This document shows positions 61,801 to 64,000 of a DNA stretch of 64,000 nt, in pieces. How positions within the stretch are numbered: the stretch's first letter is position 1; each line of letters starts with the position of its first letter. The notes under the pieces were generated by a model. The model saw nothing but the letters and a program-made list of their open reading frames with translations. It ran no database searches and was not told the origin of the DNA. The position numbers were made by a program, and so were the translations under genes. Source of the stretch: Cornus controversa (taxonomy: Eukaryota > Streptophyta > Magnoliopsida > Cornales > Cornaceae); contig CM048853.1 of NCBI GenBank assembly GCA_026545225.1, forward strand, positions 46,921,755 to 46,985,754. The letters are read 5' to 3'.

Positions 61801-62258
61801 GATAAAGCTAAGCAAAGACCAAAAAAACATCTAGATTTTTCATACCCCATTCCAATTGTTAGAAGTGTACTGTTTGAGAAACAATTAGAACTTCACTTGA
61901 GACCAGCTTCTTTCATTGCTCTGATGCAAGAGAGAGAGAGAGAGAGAAAGAGAGAGTTGGCCCAAAAAAAATGAGAGAGAGAGAGCAAACCAGGAAAAGA
62001 AAAAGAAAAAAAAACTCATGCTGAGCTCACAGTTCATCTGCTACTTATTTTGGCCCCTTAATTAATTTGGAATTGGTATCTACTTTCCAGGTTTACTACT
62101 GTAAAGAAGATGAGGTCTGTCTATACCAGTCTCTGGCCTTTGAAGTGCCCTTCAAAGAGGCGGTACCAGACTCTACCCCGGCAGAAATCACCCTTCCATA
62201 TGTTGTGAAGCCCAAGATTTCCACAAGCAGCTTACTTCCCCCGAGTCTAAACATGTGA
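23853..62258 (+). CDS. SOQ1: SUPPRESSOR OF QUENCHING 1 orthologue, 28 coding exons
   Basis: Exons: 23853-24204, 26172-26272, 26393-26449, 26539-26633, 28696-28795, 29418-29476, 30208-30332, 31282-31414, 35699-35780, 35944-36022, 36291-36351, 36514-36589, 37307-37417, 38011-38106, 38622-38744, 40672-40869, 42944-43048, 43207-43271, 46785-46878, 47088-47245, 48650-48699, 48812-48933, 49047-49154, 53051-53143, 56716-56752, 58347-58594, 58716-58865, 62091-62258. The sum is 3,246 nt (1,081 residues plus stop) and every junction keeps frame; introns are GT-AG except intron 19 (GC-AG). The Arabidopsis protein is about 1,055 residues. Known role: thylakoid-membrane protein that prevents qH, the LCNP-dependent slow quenching in the photosystem II antenna; HAD domain on the stromal side, Trx and NHL in the lumen. 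The ATG at 23853 opens a plausible plastid transit peptide; an in-frame upstream ATG at 23820 is less likely. The gene spans 38.4 kb because of transposon-filled introns. Confidence 0.96.
24766..24895 (+). mobile_element. SINE-like element with poly(A) tail
   Basis: A pol III box-B-like GAGTTCAACCCCC (about 24817) is followed after 50 bp by a 14-A tail. A minus-strand relative appears at 25870-25985 (GGGGACTTGAACTTCAACC). Family not determined; the left edge is approximate. Confidence 0.45.
24929..25740. repeat. Long near-perfect inverted repeat in SOQ1 intron 1
   Basis: Left arm 24929-25193 and right arm 25474-25740 are reverse complements with only about a dozen differences over ~265 bp; the spacer is about 280 bp. 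The outer ends are CAGTGTAAGAAACCATG and CATGGTTTCTTACACTG. Transcription through SOQ1 would make a long hairpin in the primary transcript. The left arm on the minus strand is open ([20 protein letters not shown]..), so the arms may derive from a gene fragment. A 29-bp direct duplication (ATGATTATCAAGTTCGTCAT..) sits at 25444-25502. Confidence 0.92.
26634..28695. other. SOQ1 intron 4 content, possible LTR remnant
   Basis: Between about 27336 (TGTGTCAATATAAG) and 27849 (GGCGGGACGTTACA) the minus strand resembles a Gypsy-type LTR: it starts TGTAACGTCCCGCCATGG, has a TATA-like GGCCTATAAATAGGGG (about 27550-27535) and a CT-rich leader. No target duplication was found, so a solo LTR is only suggested. 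Confidence 0.35.
29160..29265 (+). mobile_element. Au-SINE-like 3' tail, SOQ1 intron 5
   Basis: GTACATCTGACCCTCCCCAG..GGCGGGAGCCTCGTGCACTAGGTTAGCCCTTTA is the conserved tail of the widespread plant Au SINE (PuCCC...GCGGGAGC..GTGCAC..GG.TGCCC). The 5' tRNA-related half is not evident. Confidence 0.6.
29532..30124. mobile_element. MITE with ~45-bp TIRs, SOQ1 intron 6
   Basis: Left end TAGGGCCCGTTTGGTAACCG TTTATGTTTAGTG; right end is its reverse complement ..AAACGGTTACCAAACGGGCCCTA. Similarity extends about 45 bp with few mismatches. Non-coding. Target duplication unclear. Confidence 0.85.
30637..31231. mobile_element. hAT-like MITE, SOQ1 intron 7
   Basis: TIRs CTATGAAGCA and TGCTTCATAG. The exact 8-bp target duplication GTTATATA flanks it (30629-30636, 31232-31239). 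The subterminal 'CCGATACTTC' / 'GTATCC' motifs recur near 33010-33430 in intron 8, where another, more decayed member probably lies. Confidence 0.88.
32450..32626. repeat. Two-copy 88-bp tandem repeat
   Basis: GATAATTGCATTTTTCCTTC begins at 32450 and GATAATTGCATTTGTCCTTC at 32538. Both run through CTCTCTCTAAATTRATAGTC to ..GGTGGAAAGA. Confidence 0.9.
35211..35246. repeat. (ATAC)n(AT)n microsatellite
   Basis: Five ATAC units followed by about 8 AT units, in SOQ1 intron 8. Confidence 0.95.
36971..37090. mobile_element. Foldback MITE, SOQ1 intron 12
   Basis: ACAAGAGCTATGAGCTCTTC.. pairs with ..GGGAGAGCTCATGGCTCTTGT; arms of about 40 bp with several mismatches around an unpaired centre. Confidence 0.75.
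37307..38744 (+). other. SOQ1: SOQ1 exons 13-15: thioredoxin-like domain
   Basis: [19 protein letters not shown] (residues 441-459) carries the redox pair Cys456-Ile-Asn-Cys459, equivalent to the CINC motif of Arabidopsis SOQ1, whose cysteines are required to suppress q[15 protein letters not shown] and [20 protein letters not shown], with the cis-proline loop in WPTF, complete the TlpA/resA-like fold. Phase-0 exons of 111, 96 and 123 nt. Confidence 0.95.
39525..39650 (+). CDS. 41-residue ORF in intron 15, unknown
   Basis: [20 protein letters not shown] continues [21 protein letters not shown] and stops. Composition is protein-like but the length is short. It could be a second piece of the same foreign sequence as 40100-40369, or chance. 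Confidence 0.15.
   Translation: MCGSTISAASFALSPFGGFECGSLVSSLFGGTEQIAEEPDQ
40100..40369 (+). pseudogene. 90-codon exon-like segment in SOQ1 intron 15
   Basis: A strong acceptor (GATTTTTTCAG|TTT) and a donor (TACGAG|GTTACT) bound exactly 270 nt with no stop in phase 0. It reads [20 protein letters not shown], then [40 protein letters not shown] and [20 protein letters not shown]. Exon 15 ends and exon 16 starts in phase 0, so including it would add 90 residues between Trx and NHL without shifting the frame. Known SOQ1 proteins lack it. I do not recognise the source; a captured exon of another gene is the simplest explanation, a cassette exon the more interesting one. Confidence 0.5.
40870..42943. 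other. SOQ1 intron 16 content
   Basis: No gene. Some unplaced repeat-like sequence (41333-42310) without recognised family. A short exon-like string follows CATGCAG at 41161 but has no support. Confidence 0.35.
43571..43960 (-). mobile_element. RTE LINE 3' fragment
   Basis: Minus-strand ORF 43943-43602 encodes the conserved RTE C-terminal segment: [52 protein letters not shown], ending ..HRIHVANPK, followed by the CAACAACAA-type tail (43571-43590). 5'-truncated, as usual for LINEs. Related to 4471-5246. Confidence 0.92.
44252..45388 (-). mobile_element. TRIM retroelement 1, complete
   Basis: LTRs 45388-45135 (5') and 44505-44252 (3'), 254 bp each, start TGTTAGCCGAGA and end ATTTCTTCT. Next to the 5' LTR is a Met-tRNA-type primer site (TGGTATCAGAGCCTG, 45134-45120); before the 3' LTR a polypurine tract (TTGAGGGGGAG). 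The target duplication CATAA is exact (44247-44251 and 45389-45393). Only 630 bp lie between the LTRs and encode no polyprotein, so this is a terminal-repeat retrotransposon in miniature, moved by another element's proteins. Confidence 0.95.
44630..44870 (-). repeat. Tandem ~21-24-bp repeats inside TRIM 1
   Basis: About eight copies of GTTATGGTCTGAGGAGACAT (minus strand) with variable spacers. The same array type occupies the matching place in TRIM 2. Confidence 0.9.
46879..47087 (+). other. SOQ1: SOQ1 intron 19, GC-AG type
   Basis: Exon 19 ends ACAACTCAG and the intron opens GCAAGA; it closes TTCTTTCAG. Protein alignment of the join ([12 protein letters not shown]) and phase leave no alternative GT donor nearby. 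The exon side CAG and intron side GCAAG fit the strong consensus needed by GC donors. Confidence 0.85.
47246..48649. other. SOQ1 intron 20 content
   Basis: Nothing recognised apart from AT-rich tracts and 'TATATATA' runs. Confidence 0.35.
50461..50487. repeat. (CT)n microsatellite
   Basis: About 13 CT units. Confidence 0.95.
51925..51992 (+). mobile_element. Au-SINE-like 3' tail
   Basis: ATATCTGACCCTCCCCAAAC..GGCGGGAACCTTGTGCACTAGGCTTGCCCATTAT matches the tail seen at 29160-29265. Confidence 0.6.
53313..53399. repeat. Three 29-bp tandem repeats
   Basis: AAGTTGGAGTTTGGATGAAA AGTTACGAG three times without change. Confidence 0.98.
53568..54639 (+). mobile_element. TRIM retroelement 2, complete
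   Basis: LTRs 53568-53824 and 54383-54639 (257 bp each) start TGTTAGCC and end ATTTCTTCT. The primer site is degenerate (TGATATCAGTGCC at 53825); the polypurine tract TTTGAGGGGGAG ends at 54382. The target duplication TTATC is exact (53563-53567, 54640-54644). Same family as TRIM 1, inserted on the opposite strand. The internal part contains a 51-codon ORF (53904-54059, Lys-rich, unknown) and the tandem array at 54116-54312. Confidence 0.95.
54116..54312 (+). repeat. Tandem ~21-24-bp repeats inside TRIM 2
   Basis: About nine variants of GTTATGGTCTGAGGAGACATC, in the same orientation relative to the LTRs as in TRIM 1. Confidence 0.9.
54935..55199 (+). mobile_element. Probable solo LTR of the TRIM family
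   Basis: TGTTAGCCGAGATATGTGTC to GGTATTTCTTCT matches the TRIM LTR along its length, with substitutions and a short insertion near the 3' end. Flanks ATTAT and CTTAT agree at four of five positions, consistent with an old solo LTR left by recombination. No second LTR or internal sequence adjoins it. Confidence 0.8.
56753..58346. other. SOQ1 intron 25 content
   Basis: Nothing recognised. Confidence 0.35.
59298..60826. mobile_element. Inverted-repeat element, same ends as 3139-5687
   Basis: Left GGGTAAATTGCATTAAACCC CCCTGAACTATCA; right ..CATAGTTCAGGTTTTTTTTTTTTGCATTTTACCC. Flanks are A-runs (AAAAAAA / AAAAAAAAAA), which may hide the target duplication. Non-coding. In SOQ1 intron 27. Confidence 0.7.
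61004..61215. mobile_element. Tourist-like MITE, SOQ1 intron 27
   Basis: 212 bp with TIRs GGTCCTGTTTGG and CCAAACAGGGCC, flanked by TTA (61001-61003 and 61216-61218). Size, TIR and TTA duplication are those of Tourist/Harbinger MITEs; a Harbinger transposase remnant lies at the left edge of the window. Confidence 0.88.
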
Positions 62259-64000
62259 ATATGAAAAGTTCCCTGAATCATTCCTCTTACATTGTATCAT
62301 AAATTATAATGTTCCATTCGATATAGAAACTAGTTACAATAGGTTGAAGCAGTGAGTGTAATTATAGCATTTAAATCTATATGATCTGAAACCATATAGA
62401 TTTTCATTCTTGGAAGAAACAAAAATGCAGCACACTTATTCTTTAGTACTTGGAATAATCTTATTGAACCAAAGGTATATATTACATGAACTATGTTCGC
62501 TTTATGTTCCTAATTTTTCTAAGTATATGTGACTGTCTACATATATATTGACTTGAACTACAATAAGTAAATATACATTCTTATATCTGTCAGTATTGAT
62601 TTTTTTGTGTCAAGTTATGACTCTTTTCCAGAAGACCAAACTGTTGGAACTCTTTTTTGTTTATTTCATCACTGCTTCAAGGGTGATACATACATTCCTG
62701 CATTGTCTTTGTCAAACCTGTCCATGCCTGCATTGTAGGTGATGGTTTAATTGCATCAATTTTTTTTTTATTATTGTTTTAATTGATATTATTATCATGA
62801 TCATCATCATTATCTGTGTCATAAGCAAGGGATGGATTGCTAACCAAGGCACCCACTCATGTGCACTTGTCTTGTACTGGTTGGACGATGGCGACCCAAT
62901 TATTTGGAATTATAAAATGTTGTTTCTTGTTTCATAATGTTGAGGACCATGTTAGCTCCCTACAAACCAAGCAAAGAAATACATCAACAGATAAACCTAT
63001 CTTTAAACATCCTCAAAATCAAGTAACATGATATGATTATATGTTTAATCATTTTTTTGAGCTTTAAGATGCATTATAATATTATATAATGACAGCGTAA
63101 AACACGTTTGCTCCAACAAATCCCATGTTTATGTCTCATCACCAACCATGCTTTCTGAATTTTTATTATAAAGCACTATGTAACTATGCAAGTGGATTTA
63201 TGCACTCATATGTTCCATTTCTTTTTATAATCCTTTGGTGGGGCGTGGTCTTGGGGGCTACAGTGTTACACCACTAGATAAAAAAAAAAATCAACACACA
63301 AGTAAAGATTCACAGATTTACAAGATTCACCCAAAATCTGAATTACGTTCTTTGCATTACAGAGTTTTCATTATGATGAGAAAAAAAAAACTTACAATTA
63401 CAGAATATATATAGGCACCTCGTGCGAAAAATACTTTCAAAAAAATTATTGTAAAGTTAAAGTAAGGTGTATAGTATTATTAGGTTTCATACTTCCCATC
63501 ACATGTATTCGGAGGATTGAATTGAAAAGAATTCGTAAATTTTTTTAAAATTTTTATTTTTATTTATTTGTTTTAAAATAAGACAAGCTAAATCAATGGA
63601 ACATTTGTCTAGATGATATGATTTCTCGAATGTTTCAAACATTGTGTGAACTCGGGTTCAGGACTCTTTTGTCATTCTCAAATCTTCTCTAAATTCGTAA
63701 ATTTTTATGTTTTGTGTGTGGTACATATTTATATTTGTGTCGGTTAAGCAGTGGTTCGGATGGCGCAGAATATCCAAGCAGGCAGAGAATGGAATCGGCC
63801 GCTACGACATTTTAGAAGTCAGAACTTATCTACCATAAACCAAAAGTTTGTGACACATAGAGACAAACAGATGGTTTGGGCTTCAAATTTGGGCAAAGTC
63901 ATTATTAGTGCGAGAAGAGCTTGTTGATTCTAGAAGATAAACATGTGTTTTTTTAATTCAAAAGGCCATGTTGGGAAAGCAAAGCACCAGGACAACAAAC
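62259..64000. other. Region downstream of SOQ1
   Basis: The SOQ1 3' UTR presumably occupies the first few hundred bases; no canonical AATAAA was seen there. A SINE-like string (GGTGGGGCGTGGTCTTGGGG, 63238) ends in an A-run near 63280. No other gene seen. Confidence 0.4.

Larger units (their letters stand above)
58347..62258 (+). other. SOQ1: SOQ1 exons 26-28: C-terminal domain
   Basis: From about residue 913: [56 protein letters not shown] and [19 protein letters not shown], then [10 protein letters not shown] and a variable tail to the stop at 62256-62258. This is the beta-strand C-terminal domain of SOQ1, with its conserved cysteines in CKVYYC....VC. Exon 28 carries the last 55 codons, 3.2 kb away from exon 27. 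Confidence 0.94.

Overview
This is a nuclear plant window, almost certainly eudicot: AT-rich, intron-rich and full of small DNA transposons, LTR-element remnants and SINE/LINE fragments. No species can be named from the sequence alone.

Layout. 1-3.1 kb: decayed PIF/Harbinger element (transposase plus Myb/SANT-like ORF, minus strand). 3.1-5.7 kb: terminal-inverted-repeat element with a nested MITE and an RTE LINE tail. 5.9-8.5 kb: PPR-DYW pseudogene with a 295-bp internal tandem duplication and a hAT-like MITE insertion. 9.2-10.6 kb: MITE and a gutted Ty1/copia element. 11.1 kb: hairpin MITE. 11.56-12.68 kb: F-box gene broken by one frameshift. 15-18.7 kb: a hAT-like MITE, then a larger inverted-repeat element that seems to carry an intron-containing host gene fragment. 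18.9-19.5 kb: three ~178-bp tandem repeats with a small conserved reading frame. 19.6-22.2 kb: duplicated promoter region; one copy drives a small secreted-peptide gene, the other keeps only the signal peptide.

23.85-62.26 kb (60% of the window): one gene on the + strand, the orthologue of SUPPRESSOR OF QUENCHING 1 (SOQ1). I could trace 28 coding exons whose phases all agree, giving 3,246 nt (1,081 residues): transit peptide, HAD hydrolase, membrane helix, thioredoxin-like domain with a CINC motif, NHL beta-propeller and C-terminal domain. In Arabidopsis this thylakoid protein prevents the LCNP-dependent antenna quenching called qH. The gene is stretched to 38 kb by introns holding two complete TRIM retroelements with perfect target duplications, a likely solo LTR of the same family, hAT- and Tourist-like MITEs, SINE tails, an RTE tail, a nearly perfect ~265-bp inverted repeat (intron 1), a GC-AG intron (intron 19) and an uncharacterised 90-codon, phase-0, exon-like segment (intron 15).

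62.3-64 kb: no gene seen. The only intact protein genes are SOQ1 and, probably, the small secreted peptide; the others are visibly broken.
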